Assembly: GCF_003144245.1 (NCBI RefSeq)
Contig: NW_020289993.1
Span: 62,001 to 126,000 of the forward strand
Reading direction: 5' to 3'
DNA: 64,000 bases
From: Jaminaea rosea
Lineage: Eukaryota; Basidiomycota; Exobasidiomycetes; Microstromatales
A program made the position numbers and the translations under genes. The first letter of the stretch is position 1; each line of letters begins with the position of its first letter. Below are positions 1-13,600 of this stretch, in pieces. The notes under the pieces are model-generated. The model worked only from the letters and a program-made list of their open reading frames with translations, did no database searches and had not been told where the DNA came from.

Positions 1-1231
1 CTGTCGTCTCCGCCTTCGGCAACACCGATAGCTGTTTATCACCTCGACTGTATCATCTCGTGCCTACTGTGCCTTATGCTTGCGCAAATGCCGACTGCCT
101 CGCTCTCATCCTGGGTCTGACTGCCAAAAGGGCCTGGTCTCCGCCGGTCAGGGGTTGAGCGCGAGAGGGCTGAGGGGAACAAAGCGTGCCGAGAGGCACT
201 CGTGGGGAGCGCTAGCCGTCCCACAGTCTAATTCGGATCCACTCTCGAGACAGCACGTTGCGCTTGCGGAGCTCAGGCGCCGACGGGCGCAGATGTGGGG
301 CCGCAGGAAAGAGAGTTTTGACAGGCGGCAAGTGAGCAAGCAAGCAAGCACCTACCTTCCAATTTATGTCGTACGAGAGACAGCAGTGGCTACACAGTCG
401 TGACGCTGTCGGTACAAGGTCACAACGGCATCAAAGAGCACTCTGTGCGTGTGTGTGTGTAGCCGGACTCCGGTTGCCCTGAACGATAGAGGCGAGACGT
501 TGATTTGCTTTCAGACATCTGAGAGAGAGGTCTCAGACGGCGAGCGGGTGGGCCATCGTACGAAGGCTATCGTCGTCGATGGCCATCATGTCATGCAGGG
601 CGTCACGACCGGCTATCTCGGTGATTGAGTTCAGAAATCAGCGAGCATGATTAGAAGCTTCTCACGCCCGCAACTTTGCCTTCTACGAGAGACTGATGAG
701 GGCCGAAGGAGCGTGCGTGCCGTCGCTGTCGATCGAGGCGACCACGGAATTGCCGCCTAGCTGTACAGTTCTTGCGGTCCCGTGACGTGACGATGGGTGA
801 CGGACAGCGGGGAGGGCGGTCGCCGATAGCAGCGAGACTGTTCCTTTCATCGTTCTGGGTTCGTTGAGGTCGTGGTACTCAGCCGTCTTCGGCCGAGATC
901 TGGCGGCAGTCAACTTCACGTTCTCACGCCTACAACTTGAATCAGGTGATAGCAACGAGCCGCCGCAATCTGGACTGAGAGGCCCTTCTCAGAGTCCATC
1001 AAAGCGACGCTCGCATTGTATACGCTGGGACGCAAGAGCCGTCCGTGGTCCGACAGGAAGCCGTACGCATCGCCGGATCGATCTCACCCTTTCTCATTCC
1101 TCATTGACGCTCTATTTTCTTCTCTCACATTCTCACACTCGGACGACAAAGACAGGGTCAGGAGAGATAATGGCTCGATTTCATTCGACGACAAGGGCAG
1201 CCTGAAGCCTCTTCCGTGGGCTGCTACCCGC
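1..1231. other. No supportable gene
   Basis: Several short open frames occur on both strands, but none shows a recognisable motif, a consistent exon chain or a signal peptide. A short GT run (near 445-462) is the only simple sequence seen. It lies beyond the 3' end of the RpiB-like gene and probably includes its 3' UTR. Confidence 0.5.
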
Positions 1232-1876
1232 CTACTTCTTAGCCTCCTCCTCCTCATAGTCGCAGATGCACTGAACCTTAGCTGCGCTAGGACTGGAAGA
1301 GTCGAAGACGTGGCCGAGCCACTGCTTGGTGAGGTTCCTAGCGAGCTCGATACCGACGACACGCTGTCCGAAGCAGAGGACCTGGCAGTTGTTGCTGAGG
1401 ACTGACCTCTCGACGGAGAAGGGGTCCATGCAAGCGGCGGCACGGATGCCCTTGACCTTGTTAGCGGCAATGGCGATACCGATGCCGGTGCCGCAGACGA
1501 AGAGACCACGGTCAGCCTCGCCGGCTTGGATCTTGCGGGCTGCAATGACCGAGAGGTGGGGGTAGGCTGAGCGCGCGGTGGTGGGAGCAAGGAAGGGGTT
1601 AGTGGGGGTGGGAGGGGCAACGACGATGAGGGGGTCACGCAGCACCCACCAGTCTTGTCAGTCTTCTCGTTGACTCCTACATCCTCGACTGAGGCGACAC
1701 GAGGGTCGTTCTTGAGGTCCTGCATCAAGGTGTTCTTGTACTCGATACCGGCGTCTATGCGTGAATGGGGTTGCAGCGGTGCAGACGTCAGTATATGCTT
1801 CTCAAGGATGAGTCTGCGCGCGTCTGTTGAGCTCACCATCGCAGGCCATGACGATTCTCCACTTGGGCGCAGACAT
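1232..1876 (-). CDS. RpiB/LacA-family sugar-phosphate isomerase
   Basis: Predicted aldose-ketose isomerase of the RpiB/LacAB family, which interconverts ribose 5-phosphate and ribulose 5-phosphate; fungal members may instead act on tetrose phosphates, so the substrate is not settled. Three exons (1837-1876, 1650-1754, 1232-1566) join in frame to give 159 aa, the normal family length of about 150. The N-terminus reads [16 protein letters not shown], matching the family's phosphate-binding start (usually a GSDHAG-like motif). The catalytic Cys lies in [15 protein letters not shown], followed by GIRAA, a family hallmark. The start was chosen because it precedes the first beta strand and gives good splice phases. 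Cytosolic, with no targeting signal seen. The family call is firm; the exact reaction is inferred. Confidence 0.9.
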
Positions 1877-2185
1877 GTTGGACAAATGTGAATGGAGTGG
1901 GATGGACTCGGTGGTTGCTGGTTGTGGTGAGGAGGGCAGGAAGATACAACGCTGGACGCTGCGATTCGCTGTCCATCATGCGCTTCGACCTCCACCTCCG
2001 AGCCCAGACCCGGGGACTAAGGCACGTGGCAGATAGAGCTCAATCCAAGTCTACGGTGCCCCAGATCTTCGCATCAAGCTGCGACAGCGTATACGGTCGC
2101 AAGCGGCTTCATTGGCTCGAGCATGGCCGTGACCACAATATTGGCATTCAGGATCACGATCGGCTGTCCACTTCTCTCTTTGCCC
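1877..2185. other. Intergenic spacer
   Basis: Lies between the start of the RpiB-like gene and the stop of the thioredoxin-like gene, both on the minus strand. It should hold the RpiB promoter and the upstream gene's 3' UTR. No clear motif was seen. Confidence 0.5.
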
Positions 2186-2679
2186 TCACTTGCCCGCAAC
2201 AAGCGCCCTGACCTTCTTCACATCCTGGCAGTCCGTGTCCTCAACTCGTCCCGTCTCCTTGCCCTGTGCGAATGCAGTGAAAGCGTAGCAGTGCATTGTC
2301 AGCCCAGTCTGGATTCCACACCATCGTCACGTCGGATCGCACTACTCACCCCCTCCCACCTAATGATAGTAGGCACGCTCCAAACTCCCCACCCGCCAGC
2401 TCCCCTCTCCTCCCTCCAAGGGTGCTGCTTCCCCTTCTCACCCTTGTTCGCCCTCCACGGGCCAAAGTCCGTACTCATGGCCCATGCCTCGGGCTTCTCC
2501 TCCCCCTCGAAGGAGTCAGTGAAAGCCGGACGGGCGTTGCGGCAGTCTGGGCACCAGGTTGAGGTGACGGATGACCAGGGGGAGGAGTGGAAAATGAGGT
2601 AGAGTGGAGCGGAGCGAGAAGTGATGCTCGAGGGGAGGGAAGAGGGGAAGGAGATGGAGTCGTGCGCGGTGAGGGGCAT
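2186..2679 (-). CDS. TXNDC17/TRP14-like thioredoxin-related protein
   Basis: Small cytosolic thioredoxin-fold protein of the TXNDC17 (DUF953) family, whose members reduce protein disulfides with substrates distinct from classical thioredoxin. Two exons (2350-2679 and 2186-2263) join in phase 0 to give 135 aa, close to the family's 120-130. Key evidence is YLIFHSSP followed by the redox motif WCPDC (the family has this WCPDC box rather than WCGPC), then an acidic/tryptophan-rich stretch and VPTIIRWEG, equivalent to the conserved proline-containing strand. The start methionine sits in an ACC-ATG context and opens with a residue pattern typical of the family. Between the two Cys-containing blocks there is a low-complexity G/E/K loop. 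Neighbouring genes give no pathway hint. Confidence 0.85.
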
Positions 2680-4004
2680 GGTGGGGACTTGGGGAGGAGA
2701 AGTACAGGTGGGTTGGGCTTATGTCCGTGGGTGTATGCTGGAGGTGACGGGGAGCTCGTGAGACTGGTGGTAGCTTTTGAACAAGGCGAAAGAGCTTGCC
2801 AGGCAAGTCGAGCTGTGAACGGATAATTCAGATAGTAGTAGAAAGATAACAAGCAGCAGCGACTCGAGAGTAGCAAAGAGTGAGCGCACGGCCGCCGCCG
2901 GAGCCTGTTCGTACACGCGCTGCCGCCGGTTGCTCACCGGCCGTCCAGTTGATCCAGCGCCAACGCCCCCTCGCTCCTAAGGCCTCACTGATCAGGGTCG
3001 CCAACGAGTCAGGGTTGTCGTCCTTCCTTCGCAGCCGCTCCGAGACAAAAGGGGCCAATCGAGCACTTGCACTCGATCAAGCTTTCGTAGCGGCGCAGAG
3101 TGTTCATCGTCGAGTGGAAAAAAAAGGAGAAAAGTTTTACACGTAACGTCGCACAGTGAGAGAGAGGTGAGATGAGAGGGCATGGATGTGATGAGAGATG
3201 GACAGATCGACAGCAGCAAAGAGTCGAGAGGTGTGGAAGGCGGAGGGTGGGGGCGCAGGAGAGAGAAGGGAGAGCCAGGGTCGGGGTGGTGTCTGACTTG
3301 GAGGAAAGATGGAAGGTCGGAGTGGTTCTAGCGTGGGGGCGTGAGAGAAAGAGCGACACGGCAGCCGCATGGCGGCGACTTAGCGTAGCGATGAGGCTGA
3401 ATGAGAGACGTTGACTGTAGACGGTCGATGTTGATAGCCTGCATCCACGATGACAGGTCGGGCTGGTGAGAGCATGTCAAGCGACTCTGATCCATAGCCT
3501 ACGGAGCCTCGCCATGTTGACGCAGTGCTGCCCCATTTGCGAGGATGAGCTTGCGGTGCCGCTCTCAACTTCGAGGTCGCCGATCATCAACTTGCCGCCC
3601 TCGCCGATTCTGAGTAGCGATGACATGCCACCTCACCATCACGTGGTTGTCCTTCGCGTGTTCCTCGTCCGAATCCGTGCCGTTGTGGTCGTGATCGCAG
3701 TCTCCTCGTCCAATTGTGTCGTCTCGTGCCCTCTGCAGCCTTCCCTGCCTCCCCAACGTCTCGCAACCCCCATGATCAGCTACCTCGCACTGTGGCCGAA
3801 TGCGACCATGCGTGCCCTTGGGAAACGCCACCGCCGGTAAGCGGAGGTACTGAGCGACATCCTAGCTCCTTCTTGTCGCGTGATGCCGACTCGTCGTCCG
3901 CGCGCCCGCTCTCGCGTGAGCAACCCAGATGCTCTCACAGTACCCCTTTGCTGCCACGCCATCCTCTCCTACGCCTCATTCCTATCTTCACGCCCCTCGC
4001 CCGC
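2680..4004. other. Low-complexity intergenic region, possible unresolved exon
   Basis: The 1.3 kb between the thioredoxin-like gene and the PP1 gene contains purine-rich stretches (about 3160-3330) and some open frames. A minus-strand frame near 3480-3620 that ends in RLRRLWIRVA has coding-like composition, but no start or clean splice chain could be found. It may be the tail of an unrecognised small gene or chance; no function can be given. Confidence 0.3.
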
Positions 4005-5264
<1,260 letters not shown>

Positions 5265-6080
5265 GGTGGGCTAAAGGCGAGGAAAGGGCGGGAAATGGGT
5301 CTGGGGAAACGTCGATGTATGCCAAGCTAGCTAGCTGCTGTGCAATGGCGCGAGGCGACGTATGAGCGTGCTTGCTTGCGGTGGATGGACGAGGACGCTG
5401 ATCTATAGGCGGCGAAGTCGTCTTTATCCTTTTACGCAGTGCACTGCTTGGTAGATTTGTGCGGCGTACCTATATTGACGTAGAGGTGTTCGCGAAGTGT
5501 CGGCGGCTCGTTGGCTCGTCGATTCGTCGCGTGAGCCAAGAGACGAAGCGATGATGATCCTCGTGCCGATCGTCGGTCGTGGGTCGTAGTCGTCGTCGTC
5601 AAAAGGAGAAGAAAGAGGAAGAGGATCAGCCGTGATGGCCGCGGAGGTAGGAGGTCTTTGATTGACTCTACACGAGTCGTGCGTGCGTGCGGTACGTGGC
5701 TGAGGCTGGTGGTAACGAAGGGAGAGAGTTGAAGTCGAACTTGGCTTGCAGTCAGCTTCAGCCTCGGCCCAGGCAGGGCCGCGACGGGGCGGCAGGGCGG
5801 CAGGGCGGACGCCAGAGGCCAAAATGCAACGCAAACGCGCGCGTGGCCCGGACAAGGGCGACCGCTGGGCCCTGAGCTAGCTAGCTAGGCCAGCGAGCAG
5901 GCACCAACGACTCGAGCGACTCGAGCGACACGAGCGACACGAAGACGGACGGAGAGGCCGGGGGCGCGACTCGACAGCATCGCGGGCACAGCATACGGCG
6001 TCACGGCGGGCCTGATGGGGACGATTTAGAGAGCTCAATGATAGCAGGCAAGAGTAGTTCTAGATTGCTTAGAGCCACGC
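5265..6080. other. PP1 upstream region with simple repeats
   Basis: Lies upstream of the PP1 gene and downstream of EMC2, both on the minus strand. It includes GCTA-type microsatellites at about 5324-5337 and 5874-5889, GGC/AGG-rich stretches near 5780-5810 and a 9-bp tandem repeat (listed separately). The open frames here are short and repetitive and are not supported as genes. Confidence 0.5.
5911..5946. repeat. 9-bp imperfect tandem repeat
   Basis: Units ctcgagcga, ctcgagcga, cacgagcga and cacgaagac follow one another directly. It sits in the non-coding region between PP1 and EMC2. Confidence 0.8.
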
Positions 6081-7336
6081 CTACGCATCAGCAGCGATTA
6101 CCGCACGCGCAGCAGCTACAGTCGCCTTGTCCCTGGACGGATAGACGCGATTGAGTAGCACGTCCGCAACCATCTGCTCAACGTCATCCAGTGACTCTGC
6201 CTTGATCGTGTCCGAAGACGACGTTTGCTTCTTGGGATTTTCCCTCAGCTTCTTGATCGTCTGCGAGCGCAGGGGAAGAAGGCACGTCAGTCAGATGATG
6301 ATGGCCCTGCATACACTCTTGCCCCGCACGCCTACTCACCGCCTTCAGCCCCCACGCAGCCCTCACTTCTGGTCCTCTATCCGCCTCTCCCTCGCCTCGT
6401 TGCCCCTTCTCCAGCATACCACCCATGTCGAGCACCCTCAAGAACCCCTTGTACGCAGTCGCATACTCCCCTGCAGTATACTGCGTCTCGGCGTACCTGA
6501 GCACAAAGAACCCGTTCTGCGGGACCAGTAGCATCAGTTCCTCGAGCGCTGCAGCAGACTTGGCGTATTGGCCCAGCTCAGCGTAAAGAGAGGCGAGCTC
6601 TTGCCATGCTTCCGGGTCCGAGTAGTAAGTCTCGAGGTGGGTCTCGAGAGCAGGGAGTGTCTGGGCGTAGGCAGAGGGAGAGTCGAGGGATTTGAGGACG
6701 GCAATACGGCGCTTGGAGAGCATCTGTGTGCGGCACGAGAGGGTTTGTCTCGGAGTCAGAGCATGGAATCAAGGCTTGTTGTGCGCTCTTGCAGCCTCAC
6801 AATATCAGCTCCCTGGCTCTTTGCGATGAGCTCCTCGTAGTAATGCAGCGCCCTCGTCAGCTGGCCCCTCGCTTCGTAGAGCATTCCTTGCAATGCGGCC
6901 ACGCGAGTTGACTTGGGGAAGCGGGTATTCAGTCTTGCGAGGCAGAGCTGCAGTAGCGACCAGGAAGAACATGGATGGTCAGAGGCGCAAGCATATCATA
7001 GGGCAGGCCTCACGCACCTCGGCCAGCTCCCAGTCGCCAACATCGAGCGCAGCGATGCCGATCTGCTCGAGGGTGGCCCACAGATCATCTCCAAGCTTGG
7101 AGAGATAGCCTTTCTCTAGCAGGAAGGTGCCATATTCCACAGTCTGCGCTGATTGGCGATCGGGACGCCTGGGGAGACAAAGTAGGAGGACCAGGGCGGT
7201 CAGCGCCTGCCTTTAGGCTAGGGCTTGGGCTCGCGGCTAGACGGGGCGAGACTCACCTCCTCTGCTCTTGCAACCACACAATGATCTCCTTCGGGCTGCG
7301 TGACGATGACGATGACGATGAGGATGAGGAAGCCAT
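6081..7336 (-). CDS. EMC2: ER membrane protein complex subunit 2 (TPR protein)
   Basis: Cytosolic TPR subunit of the ER membrane complex, which inserts tail-anchored and multi-pass membrane proteins. Five exons are visible. Exon 1 begins with M-A and a run of serines, then SPKEIIVWLQEQR; exon 2 carries TVEYGTFLLEKGYLSKLGDD; then LARLNTRFPKSTRVAALQGM, YEARGQLTRALHYYEELIAK, and in the longest exon MLSKRRIAVLKS, YYSDPEAWQELASLYAELGQ and LRYAETQYTAGE. These are the tandem TPR helices typical of EMC2/Oca3. The last exon encodes a KKLRENPKKQ-type tail ending in VAAARAVIAADA. Length (about 330 aa) fits the family. It is divergent from the small membrane protein gene, with start codons 232 bp apart. 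Confidence 0.93.
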
Positions 7337-7568
7337 TGCAAGGATCCTAGAGCGACTCGGGAAGAAAGGAGGCCGAGAAGCGGCGTGCCTTGAGCCCGAC
7401 CTTCTAGCGCATGGGCCACGGCCGCCCGCCGAGATCGTCGAGTGGATCTCAAACCACGTGGCAAATCGCTTTCGTTCCAAGCCAAAGCGGGGAGAGCGTC
7501 GAGTAGTCGACAATCCCTCGTCTCTACTGTTACCAATCGCATTCCTCCTCGACATCGACCCCGCAATA
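7337..7568. promoter_or_regulatory. Bidirectional promoter region
   Basis: A 232-bp interval separates the divergent start codons of EMC2 (-) and the small membrane protein gene (+). It must hold both promoters and 5' UTRs. No factor site was identified. Confidence 0.6.
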
Positions 7569-8080
7569 ATGGGAGCAGGACCGCGCTTTGCCTACCCGAA
7601 ATACGTCTGGTCGCCCGCCGGTGGTTGGTGGACTCGGTGAGTACGTCGAGCGCTCCTCGACCCACTGAGGAGATTGGACGACAGTATGCTGACTAGTCTG
7701 CCTCTTCGTATGCGCACTCTCTCCCCCTCGGCAGCCCAGCAAACTGGAAGACCAACACCGTGGTAGCAGGTTTGGGCATCATTGGCTGCTCGTACTTGAT
7801 CTGGAACGTCTCTGCTGAGAGGGAGGTGAGTGGGCGAACGGCCCGTCCGATGAATTGAGGATCGCGGAGCTGATCAGGGTACTACTTTCCTCCTCTTCTT
7901 CGTGACCTGATGCTCTTCGGCCCCTTGTCAACCCCTTTCTGTTCCCCGTCGATCCTCGTCATCACCACCATCCTTCTCCTCGACGCATAGTGGCGCCATC
8001 GCCAACCAACTAGGTGGATCCCGAGCATGCTGTGGGCGAGACAGTTCAGGGAGGGAGAGGTAAAGGCCAGGGAGGTTTGA
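7569..8080 (+). CDS. Small single-pass protein, mitochondrial complex-type
   Basis: Three exons (7569-7636, 7735-7825, 7991-8080) join in frame to an 82-aa protein. It opens MGAGPRFAYPKYVWSPAGGW, continues through WTRPANWKTNT, then one hydrophobic segment (about residues 30-46, TVVAGLGIIGCSYLIW), followed by NVSAERE, WRHRQPTRWIPSMLWARQF and a short charged tail. This layout (YPK-VWSPAGGW, one membrane helix, W-R-x-P-x-R-x-x-P-S) resembles a family of small fungal proteins I associate with mitochondrial inner-membrane complexes. I cannot name the subunit with confidence. Clean splice phases and conserved-looking blocks on both sides of each intron make the gene itself secure. Confidence 0.85.
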
Positions 8081-8557
8081 GGAAGAGATGGCACGGCAGG
8101 CGACTTGTAGCGAAGGGCGAGGCATCAGAGACAGACCTGAGATCAATGCAGCGCAAGTCTACGATAGCATATATGCAGCTGCGTGCGAATGATGGGACGA
8201 CGCCTAGCGGAGAAACAAGAGACGAGAAGCTGGCGCGGACATGATGGGAATGAGGCTCTCAATGCTCCAGCGCCCTCACGCAGGTGGTATATGAGGGGTC
8301 GTCGCACCGTGTCGCAATATGGCCAAGGTCATCCGAGATGACCCTCTTCTGAGTTTCGCCCTGCTCTACGGACTATCGGGCGCTGCTTTTCTCCCCGGCC
8401 TTCCCTCGGGCCTCCTTCGTTACTCCCCCGCAGTAGATGGAGGCAGCTCATCACGGCATCTCACTGCTTCTGTCACTGTCGTCCCCGCTGACATTGTCTG
8501 TGGCGGTCAAATCGCCTCCTGCTCCCCCTTCCCAAACTCCCTTCTTGCCGCTTCCCT

Positions 8558-8901
8558 ATGCCGTGTCACGGTGGGCCTGCGATTGGGGAGACCTATCCGG
8601 AGACGGCGTGACTGCCTGTCTTCCTTGACATGCTCCTTGCCTGCCCTGCCCTTGATTGTGCCCCTCGCTCTCGCACCTCACACCCAGTTTGATCGTGCAA
8701 GCGTGGCTCTCCGCCGTACTTGCCAGGCAATTGTCAACGGTGATGCCCGTCAGCTCTTCCATCGCTGGAGACCGTTACGGTTTACCTCTTTCTGCATTCA
8801 ACTCTATCTCCAGACACGTTCTTCAAAGCTACCGAACACACACGATCAACCTCCCTTCAAGCCGCAGGCTCGGACGCACTCAGTCAGACATTCGAAGATA
8901 A
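8558..8901 (+). CDS. Possible small two-exon gene, unknown
   Basis: Exons 8558-8607 and 8688-8901 join in frame to 87 aa: it opens MPCHGGPAIGETYPETA and continues LIVQAWLSAVLARQLSTVMP. The intron has GTGACT and CACCCAG ends. The composition looks coding, but the product is not recognised. A longer overlapping frame (8319-9131) runs into the cyclin 3' flank and is less convincing. The true start could be further upstream. Confidence 0.3.
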
Positions 8902-9178
8902 TCAAGCGAGCAACTTTGATTGTAATCAACGACTCCTCGATAGATGATTGTAGTGTAGTGATGATGTTGATGATGATGAGCAAAGGAGAGATGAAAAAGA
9001 GCCGCGCCCAAGCTGTGTGTGTGTTGTTCGTGATAATGTTACAATGCGATCCAGCCAATGATGATGGTGTTAAGAGGAACCCCCTCGAGCGAATGATTAA
9101 CCGACTGCCTACTTCGAACCGTGTACCGTGACTCGTCTTCGACCGGCGAAGAACAGTGACGTCTTCTTTTTCCTTCCC

Positions 9179-10659
9179 TTAATGGCTGCCACCGAGCATG
9201 CGAGAGAGCAGATTGCTGCTGCTCCTCGACCTCATTGCTGCCGGCTGTGGTGCGTCGATGGTAGAGGCGAGGTGTTGCTCTTTGCGTGCGAGACCCTGCG
9301 AGGAGAGGTAGCGCTGCATGCCACCGTGTGTGGTTGTGTGCTTGCCCATGCCAGCCGCCTGAGCAGCTGCGGCCGGGTGAACGGGAATAGGCGCCACGTC
9401 GACCTGCTGATGCTGCTGGTAATACTCGTGCGGCTCGTCATCGTCCATCTCCTCGACGTAGTCCTCGGAGTCGTAGTCCGTCGAGCTGGCAGAGGAGGAG
9501 CCGCCACCGTTGTCGTCGGTGTAGTCTCCCATGTCCGATGTAGAGACGGAGGACGAGGCCGAGGTGCTTGCGCTGGACTGCTGGCGGACCATCACGACGC
9601 TGCGAGAGGGTGCTGGCATAGAGCCGACACTGCTGCTCGTAGATGCCACGGAGCTGACCGAGTCGCTGTGGCCACGGTGCGAGTACTTGGCCATGTGACG
9701 CTGCGGCGACTCTGGTGACGGTGGCGCCGAGACTGATGTCGAGGAACGCGTCGGTGACGCGCCGGAGGATGCTGGTGCGTACTGCGAGGCCTGTTGGTTC
9801 CAGCAAGGGACTTGGTCGCCGGGCAAAGAGCGAAGGTAGACGCGTCGCTCTGATGCGCGGACGTAGCGTTCACGCTCTCGACCGGCGTCACAGCCTCGGA
9901 GGTGCATCTCGCGTCGGCCGTGCTGTGCTCGGTCCTCTGCGATACGGAAGAAGGGCGAGAAGTGGAAGACGAGCTCCTCCTCGTCGATGCGGAGGTCGTA
10001 GTCGAGGAGGTAGAGGAGCTGCTTCTCCATCAAGTTGACCTCGGCCTGAGCGAAGAGGGCGCCGTACCGTGTCCAGTGCTTGTTCTTTGGCGACGAGTCG
10101 TTGAGGTACTTTGCTGCGACGATGAGCGTGGCGAGGATGACGCGATGACGAGTGCAGTGCATGCCCTTGGCTACGCGAGGGAGCCGGTGCTTGAGTCGCT
10201 CGAGGTAGACGAGGGTGCAGAGGAGAGTGGGCACTTGGACGTTGCTCTTCTCGACGAGGATGGCGATGAAGGTCTCGAGGCTGGGCAGGCCATTGACCTC
10301 GACTTTGCCAGCCGGGTCCTGCTCTGCGTCTGCTACTGATCGGGTGGGTGTTGTCGGAGGGGTGGCCAATGGTTGAGGAGGCCCGCACTGGATGACGTGA
10401 GCAGCCTGCTGTGCGAGGTAGACTGTGAAAAGGGGACAGGATGCTGCGTGAGCTATGCTGCTATGATGATGATGCTGTGGTCACGCCGCATCTACTCACC
10501 GACCATCTCGCGAGTCACGGGGCACTTGACGAGGTCCAAGAGAGCCGGGTCATGGACGACCTTGGGGATGAGCGAGGCCGGATGTCTCCTCATCGACGAG
10601 GAAGAGAAGCCCGACGAAGAGGACGAGGAGGACGAGGCCATACCGTATGAGGACGACAT
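9179..10659 (-). CDS. PCL-type (Pho85-class) cyclin
   Basis: Cyclin that probably binds a Pho85/CDK5-like kinase. Exon 1 (10500-10659) encodes a serine-rich start, then [11 protein letters not shown]; exon 2 (9179-10422) continues [14 protein letters not shown]. The cyclin box spans about residues 95-210: [90 protein letters not shown]. This order is typical of PCL1/2-class cyclins. The C-terminal half is low complexity (Ser-, Asp/Glu-, Gln/His-rich), ending [16 protein letters not shown], and is likely a regulatory, phosphorylated tail. Total 467 aa. More than 3 kb without a clear gene lies upstream, which would suit a long 5' regulatory region. Confidence 0.9.
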
Positions 10660-13600
10660 GGTGGTAGAGGTATAGAGAAGGAGGAGGAGGAGGAGGTGCT
10701 GCTAGAGTAGGTGGGGATGCGACGTCAAGATCGACGTTGTTTGGGACTCTTAAGGAGGGAGAAACCTAAGCCGATGGCGACAGTGGGCGGAGGGTGCCTT
10801 GGCAGGTCGGAGTCGCAATGTAGAGAGAGAGGAGAGATAGTTCGTAGCGAGGAGGGAAGGGGTGGGTAGCGAGAAGCAGGGTGCTGTGATGTAAAAGAGA
10901 GAGAGAATGGAGGGGAAGCAAGCAAACAGAGCTGCTACCTTGCCTTTGGTAGGACGTGTAGGGAGGTCTGCTGCGTCGGCGGCGAGGGATGACTGCGAGG
11001 AAGGAAGGGGTCGCCTCTCCAGTCGAGACGAGAGATGATGGATCGGTGGTGCGTCTTTGCCCTCGAGGCTAAGTTGGGTTTGGCGGCCGCGGCGACTGAG
11101 TGGCGGCTAATCGTCCTTCTAGTCTGAGTCCTGACCCTGAGTTGAGGGTTGTTGTTGATTGGCGGAGGCAGCGGTGAGTTGCGAGATTGGCGTGGCGCAA
11201 GCAGGGGGTGGGTGAGGGTGGTGATCGGGGGAGAGCAGCAGAGGCGAGGCCAGGCGAGGTGAGGCCAGGCGAGACGAGGTGGGGGGGAGGTCGATGGAGC
11301 AGACCTAGGCAAGGAGGGAAAACGCCAGAGGCGAGGCTGCGAATAGGAAGAAGTAGAGGCGAAGGGTGGGAGTGGGCGTGGGCGTGAGCACGACTTGGAT
11401 CCAGCCGAGTGAGTGCGTGCATGCGTGCGTGGGTGCGCTCGGACGTCGCCCTCGTCGATGGCACAGAGAGTAAGGGTCGACTGCGTTTGCGTAGGCGTAG
11501 CGATGACAAGAAAGTGGCGGGCGGAGGCAAGGCACAACACAGACTCGCATCAGCCGACCGACTGCAACTGGCTGCCAGTCTGCCTGCGAGCCTCATCCGC
11601 GCCCCCCTCCCCTCCTTTCCAAGCAAGGTTTTTCCCTGGCTTCCTGTGCTTGTGCTTCAAGCCCAGACCAACCCCGCCCGGCAACGACGCGTCGACACGT
11701 CCCAATTTTCCAGGCGAGCCCCGGGCCAGCCTCGGGCGTGTCGAGCGAGCGAGGCCAAGACGAGACACGACGAAGCTCAAGGCCGGCGCTGCGCCACCCG
11801 ACGACGGACCTTCCCAACAGAGTAAGGAAGCGGCGACGGCGACTGCAGCGGCCAATGCGACAGCCATGAGAAGCTTCGCAGAAAGCGTCGCGACTCTCTT
11901 GTCGTTTGGCATTACGTTCCTTTGCATCACTAAACATCCTGTGCGACTGCCTAATTGAGGAACGAAGGAGGCGGCGCACGGCCAAAGCTAAGCTAGCTAG
12001 CTAGCTCAGCCTACCCCTGGTGGCGTCGCCCAATCAATCAAGTTGACTAGTCGTCGAATTGATGCGATCGGACGTCAAGCCGGACGAGGGGTAGTGTAGC
12101 AGTGCGCCAGCCATCTTCGGACGAGGCATTGGGAGAGCGCTTGACATAGAATGACAGCTCCCACTACGGCCGACTGGACCCGCTCATCCGCTCGCTCACC
12201 CCGCCCGATCGATCGCACGGCCAATGAAGGGCCATTGTCGTGCTCTCGGACACCGAGGTAGGGTGGCGGCGAAGATGGTTGGCGGTGCGCAACTCGAAGG
12301 CAACGTAATGTGCAATCATCGCCGCCATCGTCGCAGCGCCCGGCCTAGCTTTGCGGCTGCTGCCGGCGCCAATGACGAACAACAGCGTGTGAAGGCCGGT
12401 CGCTCGGTCGGTCGATCGACTGGCGCTATAGAATTGGCTCAAAGCTCTCTCTTTCTCGATCACTGGAACCAGGCATCGCTTCGACGCTAGGAGAAACGGA
12501 GACACGGGAACGTCGAAACTGCTACTGCTGCTGGCTGCTACTCACACTCGTATAGGTCGTTACCGAGGGGTGAGAAAAGCTCGGCTTCACGGTCTTTGCT
12601 GTCCAAGACTTCGGGTGTTTCGATAGACACCTCTGCGCAGGGAAGGCGTGGGTGACGATTAGCAAGGAGCCAGCAATGACGCGCGATTCAACGAGCGAGG
12701 AGGAAATTAAAGTTACAAAGCTCTCCCGTACGCGTGGGGCGTGCCGAAGGCAGTGTACAGGCTCGTTGCCTGCAGCCAAGGCCACCCCTAAAACGAGCCC
12801 TACCCCTCCGCGCCGACTCTCCTTCCTCCTCTTCAAAAGCGAGAGCAATCTTGGGACGATACTATCGTTATCACCCTCGCTCGTCTCGCGGCGTCATCGT
12901 CTTGAACACCGCAAATCGCTACCACTCACATTTTCTTTCTCGAACGAGCAAGGCGGGGTTGCGCGTGAAGCTGAGATTGGCTGACATGGCAAGACAGCCG
13001 GTGCAGGCGGTGCTGAATGTCAGCGTGTGAACGACGATGTTTGTGCCTGATTTTCGGCTTCTTGTCTCGTCTACTCACCTAAGCTTTCGTCTTTGTGTCA
13101 AGGGTCCACTGAAACACGGGCAAAGCCAGCGATCGATTGTACCGACGTGGAGTTGAGGGGCGAGGTAGAGTAGGGCGAACGAACGGGCAGGCCAGCTGCT
13201 AGCAAAAGGGCGGGCTTGTGCGTTTGTGTTGGTGTACAGCCGCCTGTGCTGTACCGCGACAAAAGTCAATGAAGAGGTAGGCGCGTGCAGGGGGCAGGTG
13301 GGGGTGATTTCGCGTGCGTCGTCGTAGAGCGTGGGCGAGTGGGCGTTCGACCAGGGGCAGCGACCAGGAGCCAATCAATCGATCAACGACGGATTGGGCG
13401 TAGCGTGGTCGGTCGTCCGTGCGTGTGTGCGTGCGTGTGCGAGCGTGTACGAGCGTGAGGACGCGTTACGGTTGTCGTTTGACGCGGGCGGGCGTTGAGA
13501 GAGATGGTGTGCGATCGAGCCAGCCGATTATTCGCAACACGCAGCAGCAGCAGAGGGACGACGTACGACGACGACGAGGGAGTGAGGGAGTGAGACGGGG

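Noticed and set aside
3600-3640. 27-nt GT...AG segment in the 3.4-3.8 kb region as another ultrashort intron
   Set aside because: Its length is a multiple of three with no stop inside, so removing it changes nothing in frame; there is no evidence for splicing.
8319-9131. Plus-strand 270-codon frame
   Set aside because: Runs through simple sequence into the cyclin 3' flank, low conservation feel; a short two-exon model in another frame is more coding-like.
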